A stretch of DNA of 64,000 nucleotides. It comes from Microbacterium barkeri. GTDB taxonomy: Bacteria > Actinomycetota > Actinomycetes > Actinomycetales > Microbacteriaceae. The notes below the pieces were generated by a model. That model worked only from the letters and a program-made list of their open reading frames with translations, was not told the origin of the DNA and did no database searches. The stretch is from assembly GCF_027921765.1 (NCBI RefSeq), contig NZ_BSEJ01000012.1, positions 1 to 64,000 on the forward strand, read 5' to 3'. Below are positions 34,485-42,882 of the stretch, piece by piece. Positions within the stretch are counted from its first letter, which is position 1. Every line of letters begins with the position of its first letter. The translations under genes and the position numbers were made by a program.

Positions 34485-35644
34485 AGCTGGTGCCCCAGCT
34501 TGTACTCGCCCTGCTTCCACTCGGGCATCGCCTCGTCGTCGTCTCGTCGCGTGTACGAGAAGCCGTCGGCGCCGATCGTCACCGCCATCTCGCTCGCGTC
34601 GGTGCGGGCGCGCACGGGCTGCGGGTTGCCGTCGAGGTCGAGCACGAGCGACGCATCGGTGTACCAGCTCGGCACGACCGGATTGCCCCACCAGTCGCGG
34701 CGCTGGTTGTCGTGCACGTCCCACGTGATGACGGGGTTGTCGGGGTCGCCCGTGTAGTAGTCCTGCGTGTACACCTCGACGCGATGGCCATCGGGGTCGC
34801 GGAGGTAGAGGTAGAACGCGTTCGAGACGCCGTGTCGCCCCGGTCCGCGCTCGATCGCGTCGGAGCGGCGCAGTGCCCCGAGCTTGTCGCAGATCGCGAG
34901 GATGTTGTGCTTCTCGTGCGTCGCGAAGCACACGTGGTGCATGCGCGGGCCGTCGCCGCCGGTCATCGCGGTGTCGTGCACGGTCGGCTTCCGGCGCATC
35001 CATGCCGCGTACACCGTGCCCTCCTCGTCCTGGATGTCCTCCGTGACGCGGAATCCGAGGCTCTGCATGTACGACACCGCCCGCGGGACGTCGGGCGTGA
35101 CCTGGTTGAAGTGATCCAGGCGCACGAGCTCGCCGGGGACATGCAGGTCGTACCGCCACGACATCCGCTCGACGTGGTCGGCCTGGTGGAAGAACTCGTA
35201 CGGGAAGCCGAGCGGGTCCTCCACGCGGACGGAGTCGCCGATGCCCTTCACGAAGCCCTCGGGTCGGCGCTCGACGCGGCACCCGAGCTCGGTGAAGAAG
35301 GCGACGGCGCGTTCGAGGTCCTCGGGTGAGCGCACGCGGTACGAGAACGCCGCGACCGCCGCGACCGGGCCCGTGCGGAGCACGAGGTTGTGGTGGATGA
35401 ACTCCTCGGTCGAGCGCAGGTAGATCGTCGTGTCGTCCTCCTCGGTCACGTAGAGGCCGAGCACGTCGACGTAGAACGCGCGGGATGCCGCGAGATCGGT
35501 CACCACGAGCTCCATGTAGGCGCACCGGAGGATGTCCGGGGGAGCGGCAGCGGGGCGGGGGATCGGGTTCGCCGCGGCGATCGGCGCCTCCTGCGAGACG
35601 AAGTAGCCGGAGGAGGTGAGGGTCATGTCCTCGCGTCGGGTCAT
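34481..35644 (-). CDS. hpaD: 3,4-dihydroxyphenylacetate (homoprotocatechuate) 2,3-dioxygenase
   Basis: A 387-residue type I extradiol dioxygenase close to the well-studied Brevibacterium fuscum and Arthrobacter enzymes. Metal ligands are readable: H178 in RLDHFNQV, H237 in RMHHVCFA and E290 in HRVEVYTQDYY, which equal H155, H214 and E267 of the Brevibacterium enzyme with a constant offset of 23. That offset shows an extra N-terminal stretch, or a start that is too early; the ATG at 35644 has AAGGA eight bases upstream. RDWWGNPVVPSWYTDASLVLDLDGNPQ is nearly invariant in this enzyme. It cleaves the homoprotocatechuate ring. This identifies the cluster. Confidence 0.96.
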   Translation of the reverse strand: MTRREDMTLTSSGYFVSQEAPIAAANPIPRPAAAPPDILRCAYMELVVTDLAASRAFYVDVLGLYVTEEDDTTIYLRSTEEFIHHNLVLRTGPVAAVAAFSYRVRSPEDLERAVAFFTELGCRVERRPEGFVKGIGDSVRVEDPLGFPYEFFHQADHVERMSWRYDLHVPGELVRLDHFNQVTPDVPRAVSYMQSLGFRVTEDIQDEEGTVYAAWMRRKPTVHDTAMTGGDGPRMHHVCFATHEKHNILAICDKLGALRRSDAIERGPGRHGVSNAFYLYLRDPDGHRVEVYTQDYYTGDPDNPVITWDVHDNQRRDWWGNPVVPSWYTDASLVLDLDGNPQPVRARTDASEMAVTIGADGFSYTRRDDDEAMPEWKQGEYKLGHQL

Positions 35645-35678
35645 GTCATGCGTCCTTGCGTGAGCGGATGGCCGGGAG

Positions 35679-37190
35679 TCAGTTCCTGCCGAAGGTCGGG
35701 TTGTGCACCTCGCCGAGGGTGATGTGCACGGCCTGCTGGTCGGTGTAGAAGTCGATGGAGCGGTAGCCGCCCTCGTGGCCGAGCCCCGACGCCTTGACGC
35801 CGCCGAACGGCGTGCGCAGGTCGCGCACGTTGTTCGAGTTCAGCCACACCATGCCGGCCTCGACCGCCTGCGCGACGTTGTGGGCGCGCTTGAGGTCGTT
35901 CGTCCAGATGTACGCCGCGAGCCCGTACTTCGTGTCGTTCGCGAGCGCGAGCGCCTCCTCGTCGGTGTCGAACGGCGTGATCGCGACGACGGGCCCGAAG
36001 ATCTCCTCCTGGAAGATGCGCGCGTCGCGCGGGACGTCGGCGAACACGGTCGGCGCGACGAAGTTGCCGAACGTGAAGCCGTCGGGCTGCCCGCCGCCGG
36101 CGACGAGCCGACCCTCGCTCTTGCCGATCTCGACGTACGACATCACCTTCGCGTAGTGCTCGGGGTGCACGAGCGCGCCCAGCTCGGTCGCGGGGTCGTG
36201 CGGGTAGCCGACCTTCACGCGCTTCGCCTGGGCCGCATACCGCTCGACGAACTCGTCGTACACCGCGCGCTGGACGAGGATGCGGCTGCCGGCCGTGCAG
36301 CGCTCGCCGTTGAGCGAGAAGACGCCGAAGATCGTCGCGTCGATCGCGGCGTCGAGGTCGGCGTCGGCGAACACGATCGCCGGGCTCTTGCCGCCGAGCT
36401 CCATCGAGAGCCCCTTGAGGTGCGGGGCCGCGTTCGCGAAGATGATCTGCCCCGTCCGGCTCTCGCCCGTGAACGAGATGAGCGGCACGTCGGGGTGCTT
36501 CACGAGCGCGTCGCCCGCCTCCTCGCCCAGGCCGTTGACGAGGTTGAACACGCCGCGCGGCAGGCCCGCCTCCTCGAAGATGCCCGCCCACAGCGACGCC
36601 GAGAGGGGCGTGAACTCCGCCGGCTTCAGCACGACGGTGTTGCCCGTCGCGAGCGCGGGGGCGAGCTTCCAGGACTCGAGCATGAACGGCGTGTTCCAGG
36701 GCGTGATGAGCCCCGCGACGCCGATCGGCTTGCGGTTGACGTAGTTGATCTGACGGCCGGGCACCTTGAAGGTGTCGTCCGCCTGCGCGACGACGAGGTC
36801 GGCGAAGAAGCGGAAGTTCTCGGCCGCGCGCCGCGCCTGGCCGAGAGCCTGCGTGATCGGCAGGCCCGAGTCGAACGACTCCAGCTCCGCGAGCCGCGCA
36901 TCGCGCGACTCGACGATGTCGGCGATGCGGTGGAGCACGCGGGAGCGCTCGCGCGGCAGCATGCGCGGCCACGGGCCATCCGCGAACGCGCGGCGCGCAG
37001 CCGCGACCGCGCGGTCGACATCCGCCCTCTGCCCGGCGGCTGCCTGCAGGTACACGTCGTTCGAGACGGGCTCGAGCACGTCGAACGTGCCGCCGTCGAC
37101 GGAGTCGACGAACTCCCCGTCGATGTAGTGCTGGATGCGCTCGGGCAGGTCCGCGGGCACGTGCCGGCGGTCGAGGGCGATGTCGGTCAT
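35679..37190 (-). CDS. hpaE: 5-carboxymethyl-2-hydroxymuconate semialdehyde dehydrogenase
   Basis: A 503-residue NAD-dependent aldehyde dehydrogenase. Catalytic residues are N166 in TPWNTPF, E264 in SMELGGKSPAIVF and C298 in NGERCTAGSR. The sequence FKVPGRQINYVNRKPIGVAGLITPWNTPFMLESWKLAPALA is characteristic of HpaE. It oxidises the ring-cleavage product of HpaD. It lies next to hpaD and overlaps the GntR stop in ATGA. Confidence 0.94.
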   Translation of the reverse strand: MTDIALDRRHVPADLPERIQHYIDGEFVDSVDGGTFDVLEPVSNDVYLQAAAGQRADVDRAVAAARRAFADGPWPRMLPRERSRVLHRIADIVESRDARLAELESFDSGLPITQALGQARRAAENFRFFADLVVAQADDTFKVPGRQINYVNRKPIGVAGLITPWNTPFMLESWKLAPALATGNTVVLKPAEFTPLSASLWAGIFEEAGLPRGVFNLVNGLGEEAGDALVKHPDVPLISFTGESRTGQIIFANAAPHLKGLSMELGGKSPAIVFADADLDAAIDATIFGVFSLNGERCTAGSRILVQRAVYDEFVERYAAQAKRVKVGYPHDPATELGALVHPEHYAKVMSYVEIGKSEGRLVAGGGQPDGFTFGNFVAPTVFADVPRDARIFQEEIFGPVVAITPFDTDEEALALANDTKYGLAAYIWTNDLKRAHNVAQAVEAGMVWLNSNNVRDLRTPFGGVKASGLGHEGGYRSIDFYTDQQAVHITLGEVHNPTFGRN

Positions 37191-37894
37191 GTCTCCTCCT
37201 CGGTGAGGGGCTTCGTTCGGTCGGTCTGCGTCTCGGCGGCGTGGCGCTGCGCGAGGAAGGCGTTCATGGTCGCCCAGCGGTGCTCCCGCGCCGCGAGCTC
37301 GATCTCGAGGGGCTCGGCGCCCGAGCGGATGAGCTCGAGGATGCGGTCGTGCTCGGCGACGGACTCGTGCGCGCGGCCGGGGACGAAGGCGAAGCTCGAA
37401 TCCCGCAGCCCGGCCATCCGCGTCCATCCGCGGTGCACGAGGTCGAGGATGTGCGGATTGGGGCAGGGCTCGAAGAGCACCGCGTGGAACTCCTGGTTGA
37501 TCACCGTGAAGCGGTGCGGGTCGAAGTCGTCGAGCAGCCGGCGCAGCCGCTCGTTGATCGCGCTCGCGCGGTCGAGGTCGGCGGCGTCGAGGAGCGGAGC
37601 CGAGAGCGAGGTCGCGACGCCCTCGACCACCCCGAGCGTCTGCATGGAGTGGAGGTACTCCGTCTCGTCGACGAGCGTCACGCGGGCTCCCACGTTGCGC
37701 TCGAACTCCACGATGCCCTCGGCCTCGAGGCGGCGCACCGCCTCGCGCACGGGGACGACGCTCATGTCGAGCGCGGCGGCGATCGAGCCGAGCACGAGAC
37801 GGTAGCCGGGGCCGAACTCGTGCCGCTGGATCCGCTCGCGGATCCACTCGTACGCGCGCTGCGACTTGCTGAGGCCGGTGAGGGTGTCGGTCAT
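37187..37894 (-). CDS. GntR-family (FCD domain) transcriptional regulator
   Basis: A 235-residue protein with an N-terminal winged helix (IAAALDMSVVPVREAVRRLEAEGIVEFERNVGARV) and a C-terminal all-helical FCD domain with metal-binding His in NQEFHAVLFEPCPN. It sits inside the hpa operon between the FAH-RraA gene and hpaE. Palindromes of ATCGTATACGAT type lie in the promoter above the operon and in the promoter of the flavin monooxygenase, so it probably regulates both, including itself. Confidence 0.9.
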   Translation of the reverse strand: MTDTLTGLSKSQRAYEWIRERIQRHEFGPGYRLVLGSIAAALDMSVVPVREAVRRLEAEGIVEFERNVGARVTLVDETEYLHSMQTLGVVEGVATSLSAPLLDAADLDRASAINERLRRLLDDFDPHRFTVINQEFHAVLFEPCPNPHILDLVHRGWTRMAGLRDSSFAFVPGRAHESVAEHDRILELIRSGAEPLEIELAAREHRWATMNAFLAQRHAAETQTDRTKPLTEEET

Positions 37895-37898
37895 GCTC

Positions 37899-39365
37899 TC
37901 ATCCTCCCGTCCCGCGGGCGGCGTCGAAGCGCGCGCGCCACTCGGCGTTCATGGGGAAGAGGCCCTCGACCGGGTGACCCGCGGCGACCTGCTCCGCGAT
38001 CCAGGCGTCCTCGGCCTCCTGCGCGAGCGCCGCGTCGGCCACCTCGTCGGCGAGAGCGGGCGGGATGACGATCACCCCGTCGTCGTCGCCGACCACGATG
38101 TCGCCAGGGACGACGGTCGCGCCGCCGCACGCGATCGCGATGTCGGCGTCCCACGGCACGTGACGTCGGCCGAGGACGGCCGGGTGCGGCCCCTGGCTGA
38201 AGACGGGCAGGTCCATCTCCGCGACGGCCGCGTAGTCGCGCACGCCTCCGTCGGTGACGACGCCGGCGGCCCCGCGCGCGAGGGCGCGCAGAGCGAGGAT
38301 GTCGCCGAGCGTGCCCGAGCCGCGCTCGCCGCGGGCCTCGATCACGATGACCTCTCCCTCGCCGACGGCATCGAAGGCGCGCTTCTGCGCGTTGTAGCCG
38401 CCGCCGTGGCTGCGGAAGAGGTCTTCGCGGTGGGGCACGAAGCGCAGCGTCCGCGCGACGCCGACGAGCTTGACGCCCGGGCGGGTCGGCCGCACGCCGT
38501 CGATCGACACGCTGTCGAGACCGCGCTTGCGCAGCTGCTGCGAGAGCCCCGCGACGGGAGCCTCGAGGAGCTTGGCGCGCAGCGCGGGGTCGAGGGCGGG
38601 AGCAGGGGCGTCGAGCCCGGCGGCGGCACGCGAGCCCCACGCCTCCTCGCGCTGGCGGTCGTCGACGGAGGGGAGGGATCCCAGGGCTGGATCGAACCGG
38701 GCGGCGCCCTCGATGACATGCGAGACGAGTCGGCCGCTCGTCGGGGCACCCGGCGCGTCGGGCGCGTCGACCTCGACCTCGACGACGTCGCCGGGGAGGG
38801 CGACCGACGAGCCGGCGGGGGTGCCGGTCAGGATGACGTCGCCGGGCTCGAGCGTGAGGTGCTGCGCGAGGTCGGCGACGAGCTGCCGGAAGGGGAAGAG
38901 GAGGTCGGCGGTCGTGTCGTCCTGCACGAGCTCGCCATTGCGCCAGGTGCGCACGCGCAGGCCCGCGGGGTCGACCGCGCGCGCGTCGATGAGGTCGGGG
39001 CCGATCGGCGTGTACCCGTCGCGGCCCTTGTTCCGCAGGTTCGAGCCCCTGTCGTTCGCACGGAGATCGTAGAGCCCCCAGTCGTTGGCGGCCGTGACCC
39101 ACGCGACGTGGTCCCACGCGTCGTCGATGCCGATCCCGCGCGCGGCCGTGCCGATCACGAGCGCGATCTCGCCCTCGAACGCGAGCAGCTCGGTCCCGGC
39201 GGGCCGTTCGACGGTCGCACCGCTCTCGGCGAGCGAGCTCGACGGCTTGAGGAAGTACGAGGGTGCGGCAGGGCGGCGCCCGCGCTGGTCGGCGCGCGAG
39301 GGGTAGCTCAGGTGCACCGCGATGATCTTCCCGGGTCGGGGGAGGCGGCGGTCTTCGAGGCCCAC
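37899..39365 (-). CDS. FAH-domain isomerase fused to an RraA-like domain (HpaG-type step)
   Basis: A 488-residue two-domain protein. Residues about 1-250 are a fumarylacetoacetate hydrolase domain: VHLSYPSRADQRGR, the metal-binding E-x-E of FEGEIALVIG and the GDVILTGTPAGSS loop. Residues about 285-480 match RraA/HMG-aldolase-like proteins: GTLGDILALRALARGAAGVVTDGGVRDYAAVAEMDLPVF and PGDIVVGDDDGVIVIP. The E. coli HpaG is made of two FAH domains, isomerase and decarboxylase; here an RraA domain takes the place of one. The GTG at 39365 is chosen on AAGGAG six bases before it. It is the first gene of the operon. Confidence 0.87.
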   Translation of the reverse strand: MGLEDRRLPRPGKIIAVHLSYPSRADQRGRRPAAPSYFLKPSSSLAESGATVERPAGTELLAFEGEIALVIGTAARGIGIDDAWDHVAWVTAANDWGLYDLRANDRGSNLRNKGRDGYTPIGPDLIDARAVDPAGLRVRTWRNGELVQDDTTADLLFPFRQLVADLAQHLTLEPGDVILTGTPAGSSVALPGDVVEVEVDAPDAPGAPTSGRLVSHVIEGAARFDPALGSLPSVDDRQREEAWGSRAAAGLDAPAPALDPALRAKLLEAPVAGLSQQLRKRGLDSVSIDGVRPTRPGVKLVGVARTLRFVPHREDLFRSHGGGYNAQKRAFDAVGEGEVIVIEARGERGSGTLGDILALRALARGAAGVVTDGGVRDYAAVAEMDLPVFSQGPHPAVLGRRHVPWDADIAIACGGATVVPGDIVVGDDDGVIVIPPALADEVADAALAQEAEDAWIAEQVAAGHPVEGLFPMNAEWRARFDAARGTGG

Positions 39366-39393
39366 GGGAGCTCCTTCGCTCGTCGAACGGATG

Positions 39394-39416
39394 TCGTGTA
39401 CGAGATCATATACGAT
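39394..39416. promoter_or_regulatory. Candidate GntR operator pair upstream of the hpa operon
   Basis: TCGTGTACGA (39394-39403) and ATCATATACGAT (39405-39416) are two adjacent imperfect palindromes of the same type in the divergent region between the FAH-RraA gene and the transporter. They resemble the GTATAC-centred sites of FCD-type GntR regulators. Confidence 0.55.
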
Positions 39417-39456
39417 CTGGTGGCCCGCGCAAGGGGTGTTGTCGGAATGTATTCGA

Positions 39457-39469
39457 AATCGTATATTGT
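39457..39469. promoter_or_regulatory. Candidate GntR operator upstream of the MHS transporter
   Basis: AATCGTATATTGT carries the ATCGTATA half of the palindrome found at 39405 and 42749. It lies 55 bases before the transporter start, where it could control that gene. Confidence 0.5.
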
Positions 39470-39523
39470 CCAGATCGACGGCGCGCAGACGCGCCATCCG
39501 ACCTCGTCACATTGGAGTGCCAG

Positions 39524-40906
39524 ATGTCCGCGCATCACCCGAACGGCGGGCCGCTCACGCCCACCGGCACCATCGCCTCTTCGGCCGACCGCCGCCGCGT
39601 CGCCATCGCGACCGTCGTCGGCACGACCGTCGAGTGGTACGACTACTTCATCTACGCCTCGGCCGCCGGCCTCGTGTTCGCGCAGCTCTACTTCGAGCCG
39701 GCGGGCCCGGGTCTCGGCACGATCCTGTCGTTCCTCACGGTCGGCATCAGCTTCCTCTTCCGCCCGCTCGGCGCGTTCCTCGCTGGCCACTTCGGCGACC
39801 GCTTCGGCCGCCGCATCGTCCTCGTCGTGACCCTCATCCTCATGGGAGCAGCGACCGTCCTCATCGGGCTGCTGCCGACCTACGCGCAGATCGGCGCGGC
39901 CGCGCCGATCCTCCTCATCGTCCTGCGCATCCTGCAGGGCGTCTCGGCGGGCGGCGAGTGGGGCGGCGCCGTGCTCATGGCCGTCGAGCACGCGCCGCGC
40001 GACCGGCGCGGCCTCTATGGCGCGATGCCGCAGATCGGCGTCCCGATCGGCCTCCTCCTCGCGAGCGCCATGCTCGCGATCATGAACGCCGTGTTCCCGG
40101 GCGACGCCTTCCTCGAATGGGGCTGGCGCATCCCGTTCCTCTTCTCGATCGTCCTCATCGTCGTGGGCTACTGGGTGCGCCGCCGCGTCGAGGAGAGCCC
40201 GGTCTTCACCGAGATCGCCGAGCGCAAGGAGCGCACGAGCGCGCCCGTCGTGAGGCTCTTCGCGCGCTTCGCGCCGCTCGTGGTGCTCGCGGCGCTCGTC
40301 TTCGCGGGCAACAACGCGGTGGGCTACATGACGACCGGCGGCTACGTGCAGAACTACGCGACGAACCCCGACGGGCCCGTCGGGCTCGATCGCGGCGCGG
40401 TGCTGTGGGCGGTCACGGCCTCGTCGGTGACGTGGCTCGTCTCCACGTTCATCGCCGGCTGGCTGAGCGACGTGCTCGGTCGGCGCACGACGTACATCAT
40501 CGGCTGGGTCGCGCAGGGCGCCGCGCTCTTCGCGCTCTTCCCGCTCGTCAACACCGGCAGCGCCGCTCTCCTCGCGCTCGGCCTGATTCTGCTGACGATC
40601 GGGCTGGGGTTCACCTACGGCCCGCAGTCGGCGTGGTACAGCGAGATGTTCCCGGCCTCCGTCCGCTTCTCGGGCGTCTCCATCTCCTACGCGATCGGCG
40701 CCATCCTCGGCGGGGCGTTCGCCCCCACGATCGCGCAGTGGCTGCAGCAGACGACGGGCTCGTCGACCTCGGTCACGTGGTATCTCGTCGGCATGACGGC
40801 CGTCGGCCTCGTCGCGACGCTGCTCCTGCGCGATCGCAAGGGCATCAACCTGCGTCCGACCGCGGAGGCCGAGCAGTCGGAGGGCATCTACGCCTGGGAG
40901 CGCTGA
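39524..40906 (+). CDS. MFS transporter, metabolite:proton symporter (MHS) family
   Basis: A 460-residue twelve-helix protein, clearly paralogous to the one at 15450: TVVGTTVEWYDYFIYASAAGLVF opens helix 1, GHFGDRFGRRIVLVVTL joins helices 2 and 3, RILQGVSAGGEWGGAVLMAVEHAPR is helix 4, and EWGWRIPFLFSIVLIV precedes the central loop. GGAG lies six bases before the ATG at 39524, which is preferred over an upstream TTG. It is divergent from the hpa operon and probably takes up hydroxyphenylacetate or a related aromatic acid. Confidence 0.9.
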   Translation: MSAHHPNGGPLTPTGTIASSADRRRVAIATVVGTTVEWYDYFIYASAAGLVFAQLYFEPAGPGLGTILSFLTVGISFLFRPLGAFLAGHFGDRFGRRIVLVVTLILMGAATVLIGLLPTYAQIGAAAPILLIVLRILQGVSAGGEWGGAVLMAVEHAPRDRRGLYGAMPQIGVPIGLLLASAMLAIMNAVFPGDAFLEWGWRIPFLFSIVLIVVGYWVRRRVEESPVFTEIAERKERTSAPVVRLFARFAPLVVLAALVFAGNNAVGYMTTGGYVQNYATNPDGPVGLDRGAVLWAVTASSVTWLVSTFIAGWLSDVLGRRTTYIIGWVAQGAALFALFPLVNTGSAALLALGLILLTIGLGFTYGPQSAWYSEMFPASVRFSGVSISYAIGAILGGAFAPTIAQWLQQTTGSSTSVTWYLVGMTAVGLVATLLLRDRKGINLRPTAEAEQSEGIYAWER

Positions 40907-40918
40907 CCCGCGCACGGA

Positions 40919-40950
40919 AGGAGGCCGCCCGGTGATCCGGGCGGCCTCCT
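40919..40950. terminator. Bidirectional hairpin terminator
   Basis: A 14-bp perfect stem (40919-40932 with 40937-40950) around a TGAT loop, between the convergent transporter and ThDP enzyme genes. Confidence 0.85.
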
Positions 40951-40963
40951 CGGCGCCGACGCC

Positions 40964-42607
40964 TCAGCTGTTCACGCGGATGACCTCGCGCTGATACGGG
41001 GCGATGACCGACCGGCTCACGCGGAGGTCGAGCAGGAGGAACGGCCGCTCCTCGACGGGGCGCGCGGTCCAGCGCGCGAGGTGCTCGAGGTCGGCGAGGT
41101 CGCGCACCACCACCCCCTCGGCTCCCATCGCCGCGCCGAGCGCGGCGAAGTCGACGTCGGGGATGAGCATGGGCGCCTCGGCGAGGCCCTTGAGCCCGTA
41201 GAGGTTCACCTCGGCGCCATACGCCCCGTCGTTCCAGACGACGCACATGCCCCGGCCGCCCGCGGTCCGGACGGCGGTCTCGAGATCCGCGAGCGCCATC
41301 AGGCCGCCCCCGTCGCCGGTCGTGAGCACGACCGTCGCCGACGGGGCGGCCTGCACGGCGCCCGCGACGCTCGGGAACCCCAGCCCGATCGACTGGTACG
41401 CGGTGCCGACCATGATCATCCGCTCGGGCGATGCGACCGGCCAGTACATGTTGGCCCACGCGATGAAGTGCCCGCCGTCGCTCACGACGATGCGGTCCTC
41501 GGGCAGGAGCTCGCCGATGCGCGCCGCGGCGCTGCGCGGGTCGAGCCGCCCGTCGGGTGCCGTGCGCTCGCCCGGGTCCTGCGCGCGCAGGGGAGCGAGG
41601 TCGACGCTCTCGCGCCACCCCGAGGGCGTGGCCCCGTCGAGCGCGCGCACGAGGTGCTCGGCGATCACGCGCACGTCGCCCTGCAGGAACTCGCCGACGC
41701 GCGGATGGGTCGCCGTCGGCGCGACGTCGACCTGCGCGACGCGGGTTCCGGGCGAGAAGAGCTCGCCGAAGCGCATCGTGAACGGGCTGAGGGACGCGCC
41801 GAGAACGACGGCGACGTCGGCCTCGCGGATGAGCTCCATCGCCCCGGGAGCGCCGAAGCCTCCCGTCACGCCGAGATCGTGGCGCGGATCGGGGAAGACC
41901 CCGCGGCCGAGCGCCGTCGATGCCGTGATCGCCCCCGTCGCGTCGGCGAGTGCGCCCAGCGCGGCCCGCGCGCCGGCCAGGTGCGCACCGCGCCCTGCGA
42001 GCAGGAGCGGCCGCTCGGCCGCGGCGAGCGCCTCGGCGACGCGCGCGATCGCGGCGCGGGTGGCCGGCGACGGCTCCTGCGGCTGCGGCAGATGCAGGGG
42101 CGGCGTGGGCGGCACCTCGCCGGCCTCGAGGGTCGGCACGTCGTAGGGGATCGCGAGCACGACGGGGACGCGGTACGACAGCGCGTGCTCGATCGCGATC
42201 ACGGTGCTCGCGGCGGCGTCCAGGCGTCCCGCGGTGTACGTGCGGACGCCGACGGCCGAGGCGAGCGCGATCTGGTCGACGTCCCACGGGCGGGGTCCGG
42301 ATGTCGGCTCGTCCCCGACGATGAGGACGAGCGGCACGCGCGCCTGCGCTGCCTCGGCGAGCGCGGTGAGGGTGTTCGTGAAGCCCGCTCCGTACGTCGT
42401 CGTCGCGGCGGCGATCCGTCCGGAGGCGCGATAGTGCGCGTCAGCCGCGACCACGGCGCCCGCCTCGTGGCGGACGGCGGTGAACGACGCGGACGTGTGC
42501 CGCAGGATGGCGTCCAGGAAGTGGGCGTTGCCGTTGCCCATGAGGCCGAACACCTGGTCGATGTGGCGGGCGAGGGCGACGGCGACGTGCTGGGAGACAT
42601 GGGGCAT
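40964..42607 (-). CDS. Thiamine diphosphate-dependent enzyme, decarboxylase/lyase-like
   Basis: A 547-residue ThDP protein. The activating Glu is in AVRHEAGAVVAADAHYRASGR, and the cofactor motif is TTGDGGGLMALADLETAVR with WNDGAYGAEVNLYG at its end. It is not close to IlvB: the usual FAD/quinone-site residues are absent and the pyrimidine domain is atypical (FGLMGNGNAHFLDAIL). In this cluster it could decarboxylate an aromatic 2-oxo acid such as hydroxyphenylpyruvate, or act on another 2-oxo intermediate, but this is inference. It is divergent from the flavin monooxygenase with a shared 275-base control region. Confidence 0.78.
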   Translation of the reverse strand: MPHVSQHVAVALARHIDQVFGLMGNGNAHFLDAILRHTSASFTAVRHEAGAVVAADAHYRASGRIAAATTTYGAGFTNTLTALAEAAQARVPLVLIVGDEPTSGPRPWDVDQIALASAVGVRTYTAGRLDAAASTVIAIEHALSYRVPVVLAIPYDVPTLEAGEVPPTPPLHLPQPQEPSPATRAAIARVAEALAAAERPLLLAGRGAHLAGARAALGALADATGAITASTALGRGVFPDPRHDLGVTGGFGAPGAMELIREADVAVVLGASLSPFTMRFGELFSPGTRVAQVDVAPTATHPRVGEFLQGDVRVIAEHLVRALDGATPSGWRESVDLAPLRAQDPGERTAPDGRLDPRSAAARIGELLPEDRIVVSDGGHFIAWANMYWPVASPERMIMVGTAYQSIGLGFPSVAGAVQAAPSATVVLTTGDGGGLMALADLETAVRTAGGRGMCVVWNDGAYGAEVNLYGLKGLAEAPMLIPDVDFAALGAAMGAEGVVVRDLADLEHLARWTARPVEERPFLLLDLRVSRSVIAPYQREVIRVNS

Positions 42608-42748
42608 GGCAGGGCCTTTCGAGACGAGGGCGGGCGACGGTGCTCCGTATGTGTCTCGCTCGCGCCGCCGCGCGGCTTCGTGCCCCTTTTTCGAGCACCG
42701 GGCGCTCCCGCGGCCCGGACGCGACCATCCTATCGAATCGACGGGCAG

Positions 42749-42760
42749 ATCGTATACGTT
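42749..42760. promoter_or_regulatory. Candidate GntR operator upstream of the flavin monooxygenase
   Basis: ATCGTATACGTT is a near-palindrome matching the elements at 39405 and 39457. It lies just before the -35 box of the promoter at 42764, so a repressor there could block the monooxygenase gene. Confidence 0.55.
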
Positions 42761-42763
42761 CTC

Positions 42764-42792
42764 TTGCCTCGACGGCGGATCCGGAGTACGCT
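42764..42792 (+). promoter_or_regulatory. Candidate sigma-70 promoter for the flavin monooxygenase gene
   Basis: TTGCCT and TACGCT are separated by 17 bases. The expected start is near 42800, about 85 bases before the GTG start. Confidence 0.5.
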
Positions 42793-42799
42793 CGGCTCA

Positions 42800-42832
42800 T
42801 TCGATAAGAGAACGATGTGTTCGATTATCGAA
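42800..42832. promoter_or_regulatory. Repeated TTCGATA elements, candidate IclR operator
   Basis: TTCGATAA begins at 42800 and the 13-base perfect palindrome TTCGATTATCGAA lies at 42820-42832, with a further TATCGAA at 42731-42737. Repeats of this type suit an IclR dimer of dimers; an IclR gene follows the monooxygenase gene. Confidence 0.55.
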
Positions 42833-42882
42833 CTCGCGGCGCAGCAGCCTGCATCACCCACATCGACGTGAGGAGATCTCCC

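Noticed and set aside
35703..37805. A 700-codon frame antisense to hpaE and the GntR gene.
   Set aside because: Shadow of well-supported reverse-strand genes; composition is not protein-like.
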